Assembly: GCA_964344565.1 (NCBI GenBank)
Contig: CAYFNT010000012.1
Coordinates: 1 to 64,000, forward strand
Source: JACNKJ01 sp964344565
Lineage (GTDB): Bacteria; Krumholzibacteriota; Krumholzibacteriia; JACNKJ01
Reading direction: 5' to 3'
DNA: 64,000 bases
The notes beneath the pieces were generated by a model. That model was not told the DNA's origin, ran no database searches, and saw nothing but the letters and a program-made list of their open reading frames with translations. The translations under genes and the position numbers were made by a program. Each line of letters starts with the position of its first letter. Position 1 is the stretch's first letter. Below, in pieces: positions 44,001 through 53,680 of this stretch.

Positions 44001-47000
44001 AAGCTGGGCGTGCCGCCAGGCCAGCTCCAGTTCTCGGGCGATGGCCTTCTCGTCGCCGTAGCGATCCAGGACGGCCAGCACGCCGTCGCGGGTCTCCGAA
44101 GCCGCGAGCAGCAGATTGAATCGCACCCGCGCCTGGGGCTCGAGCACGATGGACTTGCGCAGGCTGAAGATGGAGTCGAGTACCCGACCCTTGCCGCCGG
44201 AAAGGGGCGCGCCCAGTGCGGCAGGATCGGAGGCGTCCCGTCCGCGCCAGAGGAAGCTGCGACGGTCCGTCTCGTACTGGAGTCCGGCCTCTGTCCGGTG
44301 TTCGAAGACCAGACGGTGCCCCGCCCAGATGGCTTCGCCGTCCGCGTCCTTGGGACGCCGCTGGGCCAGCAGCGCTTCCGCTTCGGGAAGGAATTCCGTT
44401 TCCACGAAGAGCTTCGAATAGGCCTGGTGCTGACGATCCGCCCTGTGCTCGGCCAGGGCGAGTTCGTAGAAGCTCGTGATCTCCAGGCGGCGCGTTGATG
44501 CCGTACGATTGCTCAGGGTGATCTGCCGGATTTCGAGATCGTCCTCGGGCGCCACGATGATCTCGGTCTCGCAGTGGATTCCGTGATCCAGGCGCCGGAA
44601 TCGCGCGCGATCCGCGGCGAAGTTCACGCTGAACTCCCCGCCCTCATCGCCCAGCGGCTGGAAGGTATTGCTCCAGACCTCCCCGCTTTGCTCGTCCCGG
44701 AAGAAGCAGAAGCTGCCCCAGTGATCGCGGGTTCCGTCGGCCCGCCAGCGGGTGAGATTGACGCCGTTCCAGCGCGAGTACCCGCCGCCGGCCGCCGTGA
44801 GCATGATGTTCATGTTGCCGTTGCCCAGCAGCAGGGTCTGGGGCGTGCGCGTGTGGGGCGTCTCGAAGTTGCGGGTGGCCGGAGCCACGTCGGCCGGAAG
44901 CATGCGCGTGGCGGTCCACTGGCGCAGGGGAACCTTGTAGAGTGGCGGAGCCACGGGGATGCGCTCGTAGAGCAGGGGCTCGGTGGCCTCGACCCGTGGA
45001 TCGGCATGGAAACGATCCTGGAGGATGCCGTCGAATAGGAAGTTGCTCAGGGCCAGGAAGCCCATGGCCTGATGATGGATCATGTAGGCGTGCACCACCA
45101 CGCCGTGTTCTCCGGCCCGGCGTCGCTGGCGTCCGTAGTCGATGGATTCGAAGAAGCCGTAGTGCCCGTAGAGGTCGTTGGCCTCCAGCTTGCGCAGGTT
45201 GGCGATGGACTCCTTGGGCTTGAAGGGCACGGCCAGCAGGGTCGAATAGGGGGAGACCACGAGGTCATCGTCGAGACCGCGCTTGAGCCCCAGGCCGGGG
45301 GAGCCGAAGGCCTTGTACTGATAGGTGTTCTGCGCGTCCAGATCGCTGAAGGCCGATTCGGAGATTCCCCAGGGCACCTTCTGCTGGTTGCCGTAGTGGA
45401 TCTGCTGGTCCACCGCGTCGCTGCAGGACTTGTCCAGGAGCGATTTCTCGAAGACCCGCTGGAAGAGCGTGGGCATGAGGTACTCGAACATGGTGCCGCC
45501 CCAGCTGAGCAGCACGCGTTTGCGATTGACCATGCCGTAGGGCCTCGAAAGGGACAGCCAGTGATCGGCGGGCACGTCGCCCCGGGCGATGGCCACGAAG
45601 CTGGTGAGGCGGGCCTCGCTGGCCAGCAGGTCGTAGTAGGAGCCGTCCAGGGTCTCGTCGCCCACCTTGTAGCCGATGGAGAAGAGGCGCCGCTCGCGAT
45701 CGTAGAGGAAGCGCATGTTCATGCCCGAGGCGAGTTCCCGCGCGCGCTCGATGAGGCGCTCGGCCTGCTGCATGCGCAGGGCCGCCCTCTCGTGGCATGC
45801 GCGGAAGCTGGCTTCCAGACGTTCGATCCAGCGGCGACTGCTGTCCTGGATCTCGTCCACCGTGGCCAGGGCGAAGATGCGGTTCAGCGCGGGCACCGAG
45901 GTGCTGGCCAGTTCGGCCATGGAGGGCGCATGGTCGAGCAGGGCTTCCCAGTCCGCCTGCCCTTCCTCGCCCAGATGGGGAAGAAGTTCCTGGGGCACTT
46001 CGGCCAGCAGTTCCATCCAGGCCAGGTATCGGTCGGCGAGGATGGACAGGCTCTCGAGGTCTTCCCGCAGCTTGCCGTTCCAGTAGGACGCCTCGGCCAC
46101 CTCTCCGCGGCTGCCCATGCCGGCGCCGAGGATCAACTCGCCCGCATGGCGCGAGGCCTCGCGGATCTGTCCGAGGCGGCTGAGCAGCTTGCCCGATGGG
46201 CGCGAGAGCAGGCGGTCCAGAGCGTCCAGCACCTGCAGGGGTTCGGCGGCCAGGCGCGAAGGATCGATGCTCTCCATGAGCAGTCGCAGGGAGTCGTTGG
46301 GTCCGCTGAAGGAGGCCTCGCGCAGGAGCGGCCGCTCGTAGATCTCGCGAATGCCGGGACCCAGGGCCCAGAGGCTGCCCAGGAGGTTTCCGCTGTCCAC
46401 CGTGGACACGTAGCGTGGCTCCAGGGGATGCAGGTCGTTCAAGTCGTACCAGTTCAGCAGGTGTCCATGGTAGCGTTCGAGCTTGTCGAGGCTGTCGAAG
46501 GTTCTCTCGATGCGATCCACCGCATCGTCGGGGCGGATGAAGCCGAAGTCCTGGGCGGCCAGGGAGGACAGCATCCAGAGTCCGATGTTGGTGGGACTGG
46601 TGCGCATGGCCAGTCCGCCGTCGTAGGAGACCTGGTAGTTGTCCGGCGGGAGCCAGTGGGTGTCCTCGCCGATGAAGTCGTCGAAGTAGCGCCAGGTGCG
46701 GCGGGCGATGCGGCGGAGGTAGAGGTGATCCTGGCGAGAGAGCTTGCCGAGGGACTCGTTGGTCCGATCGGGACGGTTGAGCCTGAGCGCCAGGACGGGC
46801 CCCGCGAACCAGAGTGCCAGGAAGGGCAGGGCGGGCCAGAGGCCGGGCGCGTCGGTCAGCAGGATTCCGATGAGGAGCAGCAGGGCCAGGGCCGCGCCCA
46901 CGGCCACGCGAAGGAGGAAGCCGGCCGACTGTCCCCCCGAGTGGGCCTTGGCCATGGCGGCGGTGGTCCACTCGAGCATCTTCTTGCCGCTGATGAAGCG

Positions 47001-50000
47001 GCGGTGCATGGCGCGGAGGGTGGCGTCGAGGGTCATCCACGACTGGTGGGGGAGCAGGGCCGTGTCCGAGAGGGTCCGAACGAAATCGTAGCCCAGCTCG
47101 CGGCGGGAGAGTTTCATCCACTGGCTCGGGGTCAGAAGCCAGGTGCTCAGTCGCGTGAGCACCGGGAAGAGCAGGACCAGCGCCGCCAGGATCGCCGTGG
47201 CGGCGGCGAGGGCCGCACCGGCGAACCATGACAGGGGCAGCAGGGTGAGCAGGGCGGGCAGGGCCATGCTGCGGCGTAGATTGTCGAAGACCTTCCAGCG
47301 GGACAGGGCGTCCAGGGGGTTGGCCGTCTTCTTGCCGTCGCCGCCGGGAACCCGGGGGGCCGACCAGTCTGCGATCTGCCAGTCGCCTCGGATCCAGCGG
47401 TGCTGGCGCATGGCGAAGGAACGGTAGTCGGCGGGGAAATCGTCGTAGAGCTCGATGTCGGTGGCCAGGCCAACCCGCACGTGGGCGCCTTCGATGAGGT
47501 CGTGGCTGAGGATGGTCTGCTCGGGGAAGCGATCGGTGAGCACCTGATGGAAGGCGCGAAGATCGTAGATGCCCTTGCCGTGGTAGGAACCCTCGCCGGC
47601 GAGATCCTGATAGACGTCCGAGACAGCGCGGGTGTAGGGATCCGTGCCCGTGGGATCCGTATAGATGCGCGAGAAAAGGCTGGTCATGGCGCTGGGCAAG
47701 CCGGTGCTCACCCGCGGCTGGATGAGCGTGTAGCCGTCGATGACACGCGTTCCGTCGTCGCTGAGCCAGGGACGATTGAGGGGGTGGGCCAGGGTCTCCA
47801 CCATGCGCCGCGCGGTGTCGCGGGGCAGTTCGGTGTCGGCGTCAAGGGTGATGACGAAGCGCACGTTGTCCAATAGGCTCGGATCGCCGGCCTGGATGAG
47901 CCCATCGCCGGCCCGGGGTCTTTCACCGCTGAGCAGACGGTTCAGCTCCTCGAGCTTGCCGCGCTTGCGTTCCCAGCCGATGTATCGACCCTCCGATTCG
48001 CACCATTCCCGATCCCGGTGGAAGAAGAAGAAACGGTTCTCGCCGTGGCGGCGAGCCAGTTCATCCACGGCCTTCTTCGCGTGGGCCAGGATCTCCGCAT
48101 CCCGAGGCGTGGTTTCCTCGTCGGCGTCGGTGAAATCGCCGAAGAGACCGTAGAGCAGGTTGTCGCCGGGATTGGCGAGGTATCGGATCTCGAGCTTGCG
48201 GAGTTCCTCGTCGATGACCTGCTCGCTGATGGACAGCATGGGCACGACCACCAGGGTGCGGAACTCGTCGGGAATGCCCGTGCGCTTGAAGGACATCTTC
48301 GGTAGGGCCCTCGGCGTGAGGCCCCGGGAGATGGCGTAGTTGAGCAGCTGCAGGGAAAGCTGACTGGCCGGGAATGCCGCCAGGATCAGGATGGGCAGGA
48401 GCCAGCCGGCCCCGACGCCGGAGGCCAGACCGACCCAGGCCAGGGCGACCAGGAGGGACAGGGTCATGAGGCCCAGGGAACCCAGGTAGATCGGCGAGGC
48501 CCTGTGGGTGATTCGCCTGCGGGCGCGACGGCGCCAGGAATCGCGGGTGAAGAGGCTGTCGAGCAGGGCGGGACGGCCCTTGCCCACGAGCCACCAGCCC
48601 ACATGGCCGAGCCGCTCCTCGTTCTCCTCGCCCTGGGCCGCGGCGGCCAGCTCGGTGGCCTTGCGCGCCACTTCCTCCTCTCCGAGCTTCGAGGCGCGGG
48701 CGACCTCTTCCACCGCGTCGCGGTAGCTGTCGCGGGTGGAGAAGTCCATCTTGGAGAAGTGTCCGCCGGGATCCTGCACCAGTACCTTCTCTACCATGCT
48801 CTGCTGCTCGAAGATCTCGCGCCAGTCCAGCAGGGTGAGCTGCCTCAGGCTGGTGATGGCGTTGCCGATGGAGGCCCGGTCGGCGGCTTGCTCGGACTGC
48901 TCCCTCTGCAGCATCTCGGCCAGGGGAATGGCCATCTTCTGTTCCAGCCAGGTGCGCACGGGCACCAGGGCCGCGTCCTCGTCGAAGAGGTGGCTGGTGA
49001 TCTGCGAGGCGAAGTGGGGGCTGGGCTCGGGATGCTGCTCGGCCATCTCGGCCAGGATTCGCAGCAGCTGATTCGGATCGCGCCGGCTCGCGGCCAGCAG
49101 GCGGTGGGCCCAGAAGTCGGCGCTCTCGCGCTCGTGGAGGCGACGGTCCACCCGCTGGGTGAGGCGGCAGAGCCCGGTGAGCAGGGCGATGCGCAGCATC
49201 ATGGGGAAGGCCCAGAGCTCGCCGATGGTCAGGGGCGAGACCGATTGATAGGCCTCGAGGAAATCGCCGATGTTGTGACGATCCAGCCAGCCGTCGGTAT
49301 GCTGGATCATCTCCTTGGCCATGTTGTAGATGCGCGGCAGGCCCCGGTGGGGGTCGCTATCCAGCACGGGAAGTTCCCGGTAGAAGCCCTTGGGCAGGTT
49401 CAGGCGCACGTCGTTGATCTGGCCCTGCACGATGTAGGCGTTGTCGAGGATCCACTCGGCCGAGGTGGAGATGCGCTGGTCGAGCTTGGAGACGTCCTCC
49501 AGGCCCCGGCGGACCTCCTGGATGACCCGCTCGCAGCGATCCAGACGCTTGAGCAGCGACTCTTCCTTGCCCCGGCTCGGACGCACCTTGTGGCGGGTGG
49601 CCAGCTCTCTGGAGTGTTGCCGGAACTGATTGCTTGTCAGGGGGGTTTGGCGCGTCTCTTCATCCGGAATCTTGTGCTTTCGGTCCGGATGGAAGGTGAA
49701 GATGGAGGGCTGGACCTCGCCGATTCGGCGCAGGATGGGCAGCTCGCCGGCCAGGGAGGAGAAGCGGGCCTGGAGCATCAACATGTTCTCGCCGGTGACC
49801 AGGTAGCGGGCGTAGGTGTTCAGGGGCGCGCGGGCCAGACCGAAGGGAGCGCCCAGGCCGCGCTGGATGCGGACCTGTCCCGATCGGGATTTCCTCAGAA
49901 CCGCCACCTTCCGGTAGCCCCGTCGCCTCAACTGCTCCAGCGCCCGCGCGGCGTCCTCCTGCTCGCGGAAGAAGCCAAGCAGCACTCCCTGCTTGTTCCT

Positions 50001-50012
50001 GGATAAACTCAT
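41004..50012 (-). CDS. ndvB: Cyclic beta-1,2-glucan synthase (NdvB/ChvB-like; GT84-GH94)
   Basis: 3002 residues from ATG 50010-50012 with AGGTGAG upstream (an in-frame start 51 codons earlier is not credible). After a regulatory N-terminal region (GVLLGFFREQEDAARALEQL), membrane spans occur near 530-580, 870-930 and 1010-1060. The processive glycosyltransferase has VITLDADTELP and RQHRWIRGDWQ. A glycoamylase-like domain (about 1100-1500, SPTNIGLWMLSSL) follows. The C-terminal GH94-type phosphorylase module has the catalytic Asp in GSGDWNDGMNRVG and GMGGWSWYTGAASWYFRVW. It polymerises, trims and cyclises beta-1,2-glucan, exported to the periplasm as an osmoprotectant or host-interaction factor. 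The largest gene in the window; convergent with the transketolase. Confidence 0.93.
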   Translation of the reverse strand: MSLSRNKQGVLLGFFREQEDAARALEQLRRRGYRKVAVLRKSRSGQVRIQRGLGAPFGLARAPLNTYARYLVTGENMLMLQARFSSLAGELPILRRIGEVQPSIFTFHPDRKHKIPDEETRQTPLTSNQFRQHSRELATRHKVRPSRGKEESLLKRLDRCERVIQEVRRGLEDVSKLDQRISTSAEWILDNAYIVQGQINDVRLNLPKGFYRELPVLDSDPHRGLPRIYNMAKEMIQHTDGWLDRHNIGDFLEAYQSVSPLTIGELWAFPMMLRIALLTGLCRLTQRVDRRLHERESADFWAHRLLAASRRDPNQLLRILAEMAEQHPEPSPHFASQITSHLFDEDAALVPVRTWLEQKMAIPLAEMLQREQSEQAADRASIGNAITSLRQLTLLDWREIFEQQSMVEKVLVQDPGGHFSKMDFSTRDSYRDAVEEVARASKLGEEEVARKATELAAAAQGEENEERLGHVGWWLVGKGRPALLDSLFTRDSWRRRARRRITHRASPIYLGSLGLMTLSLLVALAWVGLASGVGAGWLLPILILAAFPASQLSLQLLNYAISRGLTPRALPKMSFKRTGIPDEFRTLVVVPMLSISEQVIDEELRKLEIRYLANPGDNLLYGLFGDFTDADEETTPRDAEILAHAKKAVDELARRHGENRFFFFHRDREWCESEGRYIGWERKRGKLEELNRLLSGERPRAGDGLIQAGDPSLLDNVRFVITLDADTELPRDTARRMVETLAHPLNRPWLSDDGTRVIDGYTLIQPRVSTGLPSAMTSLFSRIYTDPTGTDPYTRAVSDVYQDLAGEGSYHGKGIYDLRAFHQVLTDRFPEQTILSHDLIEGAHVRVGLATDIELYDDFPADYRSFAMRQHRWIRGDWQIADWSAPRVPGGDGKKTANPLDALSRWKVFDNLRRSMALPALLTLLPLSWFAGAALAAATAILAALVLLFPVLTRLSTWLLTPSQWMKLSRRELGYDFVRTLSDTALLPHQSWMTLDATLRAMHRRFISGKKMLEWTTAAMAKAHSGGQSAGFLLRVAVGAALALLLLIGILLTDAPGLWPALPFLALWFAGPVLALRLNRPDRTNESLGKLSRQDHLYLRRIARRTWRYFDDFIGEDTHWLPPDNYQVSYDGGLAMRTSPTNIGLWMLSSLAAQDFGFIRPDDAVDRIERTFDSLDKLERYHGHLLNWYDLNDLHPLEPRYVSTVDSGNLLGSLWALGPGIREIYERPLLREASFSGPNDSLRLLMESIDPSRLAAEPLQVLDALDRLLSRPSGKLLSRLGQIREASRHAGELILGAGMGSRGEVAEASYWNGKLREDLESLSILADRYLAWMELLAEVPQELLPHLGEEGQADWEALLDHAPSMAELASTSVPALNRIFALATVDEIQDSSRRWIERLEASFRACHERAALRMQQAERLIERARELASGMNMRFLYDRERRLFSIGYKVGDETLDGSYYDLLASEARLTSFVAIARGDVPADHWLSLSRPYGMVNRKRVLLSWGGTMFEYLMPTLFQRVFEKSLLDKSCSDAVDQQIHYGNQQKVPWGISESAFSDLDAQNTYQYKAFGSPGLGLKRGLDDDLVVSPYSTLLAVPFKPKESIANLRKLEANDLYGHYGFFESIDYGRQRRRAGEHGVVVHAYMIHHQAMGFLALSNFLFDGILQDRFHADPRVEATEPLLYERIPVAPPLYKVPLRQWTATRMLPADVAPATRNFETPHTRTPQTLLLGNGNMNIMLTAAGGGYSRWNGVNLTRWRADGTRDHWGSFCFFRDEQSGEVWSNTFQPLGDEGGEFSVNFAADRARFRRLDHGIHCETEIIVAPEDDLEIRQITLSNRTASTRRLEITSFYELALAEHRADRQHQAYSKLFVETEFLPEAEALLAQRRPKDADGEAIWAGHRLVFEHRTEAGLQYETDRRSFLWRGRDASDPAALGAPLSGGKGRVLDSIFSLRKSIVLEPQARVRFNLLLAASETRDGVLAVLDRYGDEKAIARELELAWRHAQLQLRHLRIQPDEARRFQQLAAHVLYPSRQFRAPEDRLRQNRLGQRNLWAHGISGDLPIVAVSVGQVRDMSLVRQLLLAHNYWRKNGLVADLVILNEEGASYDKPLQEQLMRLVQANSMYTGVDTPGGVFLRRADQLSEDDLHLLLSASHVHLVAARGPLPQQFGLPVKWSAETAPRSFKTLPEEPSFKLPYQELVHENGLGGFTPDGREYVITLNEGEQTPAPWVNVMANPEFGAMVSESGGGFCWFGNSQQNRLNAWANDPVSDPPSDAIFIRDEESGRLWSPTPLPIREIEPYRIRHGAGYTRFEHNSHAIEQDLLTFVPMDDAGGLPLRVQRLRLRNNSGRRRKLSVTYYTEWTLGENREDTQLHVVTQWEEKAGILFARNRYHSDFGHRLAFAAMSPRAEHHTGDRVEFLGRNGRPADPAALKGEGLSGRTGAGLDPCAAMQLSLELDPGEDRELCILLGQGASREEVMALVARFADAQRRAESYEATTDWWDKLLGSVQVETPDDRANIMLNRWLPYQALSCRIWGRSALYQSGGAVGFRDQLQDSMALLHNSPQLVREQILRAAARQFREGDVQHWWHPQSGAGIRSRCSDDLLWLPYVTARYVEMMDDEAILHEQVPFLEAAPLTKEQHEIFVQPAETVESATLFEHCRLAIQKGLNLGERGLPLMGSGDWNDGMNRVGIGGKGESVWMAWFLGDVLQSFARICRRLGREDEAEGYLGRAQQLAANVEKSAWDGDWYLRAFFDDGTPLGSKWSEEARLDSLSQSWAAISGLGDPERTDRALDSAREELVRREDRLVLLFAPPFEKWDMDPGYIKSYPPGVRENGGQYTHAATWLAKAFALRGRGEEAVEILDLLNPISHAYDGESAHRYRVEPYVIAADVYRLEGHLGMGGWSWYTGAASWYFRVWLEDVLGLDLAGSRLRLSPSIPAEWKGFKLSYRFGRAIYEIEVEGSGRVESIELDGRSLQDDVLPLEDDGAKHRVRVKLGEVSKVRS

Positions 50013-50126
50013 CTCACCTGCCAGATTGCGTGGGAATTCGACGGAAAGCACTATCGGACGCGATTTTGCGCCATGTCCCCGAAATGAACAAGCTCCAAAA
50101 CGCCGGGACTCGCCAGGGGGCACGAA

Positions 50127-50153
50127 AAAGGCCCCGGCATCGCCGGGGCCTTT
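50127..50153 (-). terminator. Strong, nearly symmetric intrinsic terminator between Tricorn 2 and ndvB
   Basis: A 12-bp perfect stem AAAGGCCCCGGC / GCCGGGGCCTTT around a 3-base loop; on the minus strand it is followed by TTTTTCG. It lies 21 bases after the Tricorn 2 stop, so ndvB (start 50012) probably has its own promoter in the remaining 110 bases. Confidence 0.88.
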
Positions 50154-50174
50154 CGCAGCGGGCAAGAATCGGTG

Positions 50175-53100
50175 CTAGTTCTCGTTCTCGTAGGCCTCCC
50201 GGCTGCGGTCGGGGGCCGGTCCGAAATCGGGCTTTTCGGGGGGATGCTTCTTGTGGAGCTTCATGACCTCCTCGATGCCCCGTTCCAGCTGGGCGTCGAT
50301 GCCGCGGGCCAGATCCTGGGGAAGGTTGTCCACCTCGATGTCGGGATCCACGCCGTGGCCCTCCAGTCCCCAGCCGTCCTTGCTGTCCCACCACGCGAAC
50401 TCCGGATGCGTCACCGCGCCGCCGTCCACGAAGGGCTTCACGCCGCGGATGCCGACCACGCCGCCCCAGGAGCGCTTGCCGATGACCGGCGCCAGTCCTT
50501 CGAGCTGCACGGCCGCCGGGAAGATGTCGCCGTCGGAGCCGGCGTTCTCATTGGTGAGAACCACGAAGGGTCCGTTGAGCACCCGGTAGGGGTAGGTGCT
50601 CATGGTGCCGTAGCGCATGCGGTCCCAGCTGATGATGCTGCGTTGGAAACGCGCGAGGATGAGCTGGGACACGAAGCCGCCGCCGTTCCAGCGGGTGTCG
50701 ACGATCATCCCTTCCTTTTCCAACTGCGGGTAGAACCAGGTGTCGAACTCGACCATTCCGCGTCCGCCCATGTCGGGGATGTGGATGTAACCGATCTTGC
50801 CGTCGGTCTTCTCGAGAACGTACTCGCGGTTCTTCCTCACCCAGTCGGCGTAGACCAGCTGGAAGTTGTTGTAGATGGGACGCACGACCACGTGGCGCGT
50901 GTCCTCCGAGCCGAGGCTGTCGACCACCGTGAGCATCACCTCGCGGCCCGCCAGATTCTCGAAGGCCGCCTCGAAGGGTCGGTCCTCCGGGAAGGACAGC
51001 AGGTTCACCTCGAGGATGTAGTCGCCCTCGTCGACGTCCACTCCGGGCTCGTCCAGGGGCGAGCGCACGCGATCGGGGTGGCCGCCGCGGTAGATGTGAT
51101 CCACGCGGAAGGCATCGCCCTCCCGCGCGAACTCGGCGCCGAGCAGCCCCGTGCCGCGCCATTGCGCGCCGGGCTTGTTGTCCCCGCCCCAGACGTAGGT
51201 GTGGCCAGTGGACAGTTCACCGATCATCTCGGCGATGAGATCGCGCAGGTCGGTGCGTCGGGCCAGGCGGGGCAGCATGCTCGCGTACTGGTCGCGGACG
51301 GCTTCCCAATCGAGGCCGTGCATGTTCTCGTCCCAGTAGAAGTCGCGCAGTCCGCGCCAGGCTTCGTGGAAGATCTGCTTCCACTCCTCGCGGGGATCCA
51401 GATCGATGACCGCGCCGCTGAAGTCCACGGCCGCGTCGGAGAGGTCTCCGGGAGGAGCGGCGGTGCCGACCACGAAGATCTGTCCGCGGCCCTTGCTCAC
51501 GGCCATCTTGCCGGCGCCGGGCTGCAGGTCGTAGCTGAAGACGCCCGGCATGAACATGGAGGGCTCGTCCTCGCCGATGCCGTAGCTCATCAGATTCACG
51601 CCGCCTCCCGGTCCGCTATCGGCCCAGCTCGTGCCGGCCAATCCAGTCATGGGCGCGGAGTGGTAGAAGATCTTTCCGGAAACGGCGCCCAGGCCCCAGT
51701 AGCCTCCGGCGGGGATGGGAAGCTCGACGAATCGATCCGCGATTCCATCGAAGTCGATTTCCACGGGCTCGAGTTTCTCTTCCTCATCCTCTTCATCCTC
51801 GGCCTCGTCGTCCTCGCCTTCGGCCTCTTCACCTTCCTCGTCATCGCTGTCGGCATCCTCGCCATCGGCATCATCGCCGTCGGCGTCTTCGCCCTCGCCT
51901 TCCTCGGCATCACCTTCTTCGCCTTCGGCCTCGGAGTCCTCATCCTCGGTCTCGGCGTCTTCTTCCTCCTCATCTTCTTCCACGGGAGGGATGCCGGCCT
52001 GATCCAGGAAGGGATTCTCCACGTCGGGACGAAGGAAGAGCATGTATGCCTTGGTGGCCTGGTCGATGATGGTCTCGAAGTCGCGGTTGCCGATCAACGG
52101 ATCGATACTGCGATTGCTCAGGAAATACAGGTACTTGCCGTCGGGATCCCAGGCGGGGGAGTAGTCGTCGGTCATGTCGCCTGTGACGATGTGATCCTCC
52201 TGCTCCTGGGTGTCGTAGATATGGATCGTGCCGTTGCCGATCATGTTGTTGGTGGTGTAGGCGAGCCAGCGTCCGTCGGGACTCCACTCGTATTCGTGGA
52301 TCTCCCAGCCCTCGCTGTGGGCGATCTCGATGGGATCGGATTCTTCCGCCTCGAGGTCGATGAGGAAGAGGCCGTGGGTGATGTCGCCGTAGGCCAGCCA
52401 ACGATCGTCCGGCGAGATGCGGGGCATGAAGTATCCGCCCCGTTCGCCCGCCGGCTTGATGGTCTTCAGATCGCCTCGGCCCCAGGCGTCGGCGTTGACG
52501 AGGGCTTCCTCGCCGCTCTCGTCGGTCACGTAGACCACGCGCTCACCGTCGTCCATGTAGTTGAAGCGACTCTCGCGAGCGCCGCTGCCTCGGGTGACCG
52601 GCAGGGTCACCCCGTCCTCCACCGGAATGGTGAACATCTCGCCGCGACTCACGATCATCACGCGCTCGCCGTCGGGGGAGAGTCCGTACTCGGTGAGGTA
52701 GAGGCCAGAGTTGGGGTAGCGCTTGCGCGTGAAGCTGCGCTCGCTGGGCAGGTCGATCTCTAGCGTGGTCTCCTCATCCGTGCTCGGATTGTAGAGGTGG
52801 ATGTCGCCGGCCAGCCCGAAGACGATGCGGCCAGAAGGACCCATAGCGGGGAAACGGGCGTCCCAGGTGTCGTGGTCGGTCAGACGCTTGCGGCGGCTGC
52901 CGTCGGCCTTCATGGACCAGAGGTTGGCCGTGCCACCCATGTCGCTCAGGAAGTAGATCTTGCCGCCGAACCACATGGGAAAGAGGTCGATGCCGTCGAA
53001 GTCCGTGACTTCCCGGTAGTCCTGCTTTCCGGGATCGCCCACCCAGATCTCGGGGGCGGTGCCGCCCCGGTAGCGCTTCCAGGTGCCGCCGCCCCAGGTG

Positions 53101-53624
53101 CGGGTGAAGGCCCAATCGCCGCTGTCCGGATCGATGGCCAGGAAGTTGGCGCGGCCGATGGGCACCTGCATCGCGTCCCCGCCGCGGGCGGGAATCATGT
53201 AGATCTCGGGATCGAAGTGTGCGCTGTGACGCGAAGCGCGGAAAAGGATCTTCTCGCCGTCGGGCGACCAGCCCACGCAGGTGTCGCCTCCCGGATGCCA
53301 GGTCAGGCGTCGAGGCTCTCCGCCTTCCACGGGAATCACGTAGAGATCCATGTTGCCGTCGTACTGGGCGGAAAAGGCGATGGTCTTGCCGTCCGGAGAG
53401 ATGTGGGGGCTGAACTCCCGTCCCTCGTGGGCGGTGATGCGATGGATGGATCCCACCCTGTCTCCGTCGATGCGACCGGTCCAGAGATCACCTTCGGCGG
53501 TGAAGACCAAGAGGTCTCCGTGGATGTCCGGATTGCCCAGGTAGCCCGGGCGCGCCCAGGCCGTCAGCGCCGTGGCGAGGATCAGAAGCAAGGCCAGATG
53601 GATCCGCATTGAGCCGCTACTCAT
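50175..53624 (-). CDS. Tricorn protease homolog 2 (S41 family), exported, with long acidic insert
   Basis: 1149 residues, ATG 53624 with AAGGAGG upstream (a second ATG, 15 bases on, is possible). Signal peptide about 1-24 (LALLLILATALTAWA). Propeller blades (FSPHISPDGKTIAFSA, SPDGEKILFRAS, PAWDPDGKYLYFLSN) run to about 540. Residues about 547-618 are almost pure Asp/Glu/Ala/Gly, an acidic linker much longer than in homolog 1. The core starts WKQIFHEAWRGLRDFYWDE, with GELSTGHTYVWGGDN (catalytic His region), a PDZ-like segment VDEGDYILEVNLL, the nucleophile Ser in NENAGSDGDIFP, and GHGVDPDIEVDN. It is predicted to be a periplasmic peptidase. Its upstream region is shared with the divergent CotH gene. 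Confidence 0.93.
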   Translation of the reverse strand: MSSGSMRIHLALLLILATALTAWARPGYLGNPDIHGDLLVFTAEGDLWTGRIDGDRVGSIHRITAHEGREFSPHISPDGKTIAFSAQYDGNMDLYVIPVEGGEPRRLTWHPGGDTCVGWSPDGEKILFRASRHSAHFDPEIYMIPARGGDAMQVPIGRANFLAIDPDSGDWAFTRTWGGGTWKRYRGGTAPEIWVGDPGKQDYREVTDFDGIDLFPMWFGGKIYFLSDMGGTANLWSMKADGSRRKRLTDHDTWDARFPAMGPSGRIVFGLAGDIHLYNPSTDEETTLEIDLPSERSFTRKRYPNSGLYLTEYGLSPDGERVMIVSRGEMFTIPVEDGVTLPVTRGSGARESRFNYMDDGERVVYVTDESGEEALVNADAWGRGDLKTIKPAGERGGYFMPRISPDDRWLAYGDITHGLFLIDLEAEESDPIEIAHSEGWEIHEYEWSPDGRWLAYTTNNMIGNGTIHIYDTQEQEDHIVTGDMTDDYSPAWDPDGKYLYFLSNRSIDPLIGNRDFETIIDQATKAYMLFLRPDVENPFLDQAGIPPVEEDEEEEDAETEDEDSEAEGEEGDAEEGEGEDADGDDADGEDADSDDEEGEEAEGEDDEAEDEEDEEEKLEPVEIDFDGIADRFVELPIPAGGYWGLGAVSGKIFYHSAPMTGLAGTSWADSGPGGGVNLMSYGIGEDEPSMFMPGVFSYDLQPGAGKMAVSKGRGQIFVVGTAAPPGDLSDAAVDFSGAVIDLDPREEWKQIFHEAWRGLRDFYWDENMHGLDWEAVRDQYASMLPRLARRTDLRDLIAEMIGELSTGHTYVWGGDNKPGAQWRGTGLLGAEFAREGDAFRVDHIYRGGHPDRVRSPLDEPGVDVDEGDYILEVNLLSFPEDRPFEAAFENLAGREVMLTVVDSLGSEDTRHVVVRPIYNNFQLVYADWVRKNREYVLEKTDGKIGYIHIPDMGGRGMVEFDTWFYPQLEKEGMIVDTRWNGGGFVSQLILARFQRSIISWDRMRYGTMSTYPYRVLNGPFVVLTNENAGSDGDIFPAAVQLEGLAPVIGKRSWGGVVGIRGVKPFVDGGAVTHPEFAWWDSKDGWGLEGHGVDPDIEVDNLPQDLARGIDAQLERGIEEVMKLHKKHPPEKPDFGPAPDRSREAYENEN

Positions 53625-53680
53625 CGTTCCTCCTTGGAGAGGCTATGGGGGCGAACACAAGATGGGGGGACGCGAAGGAG

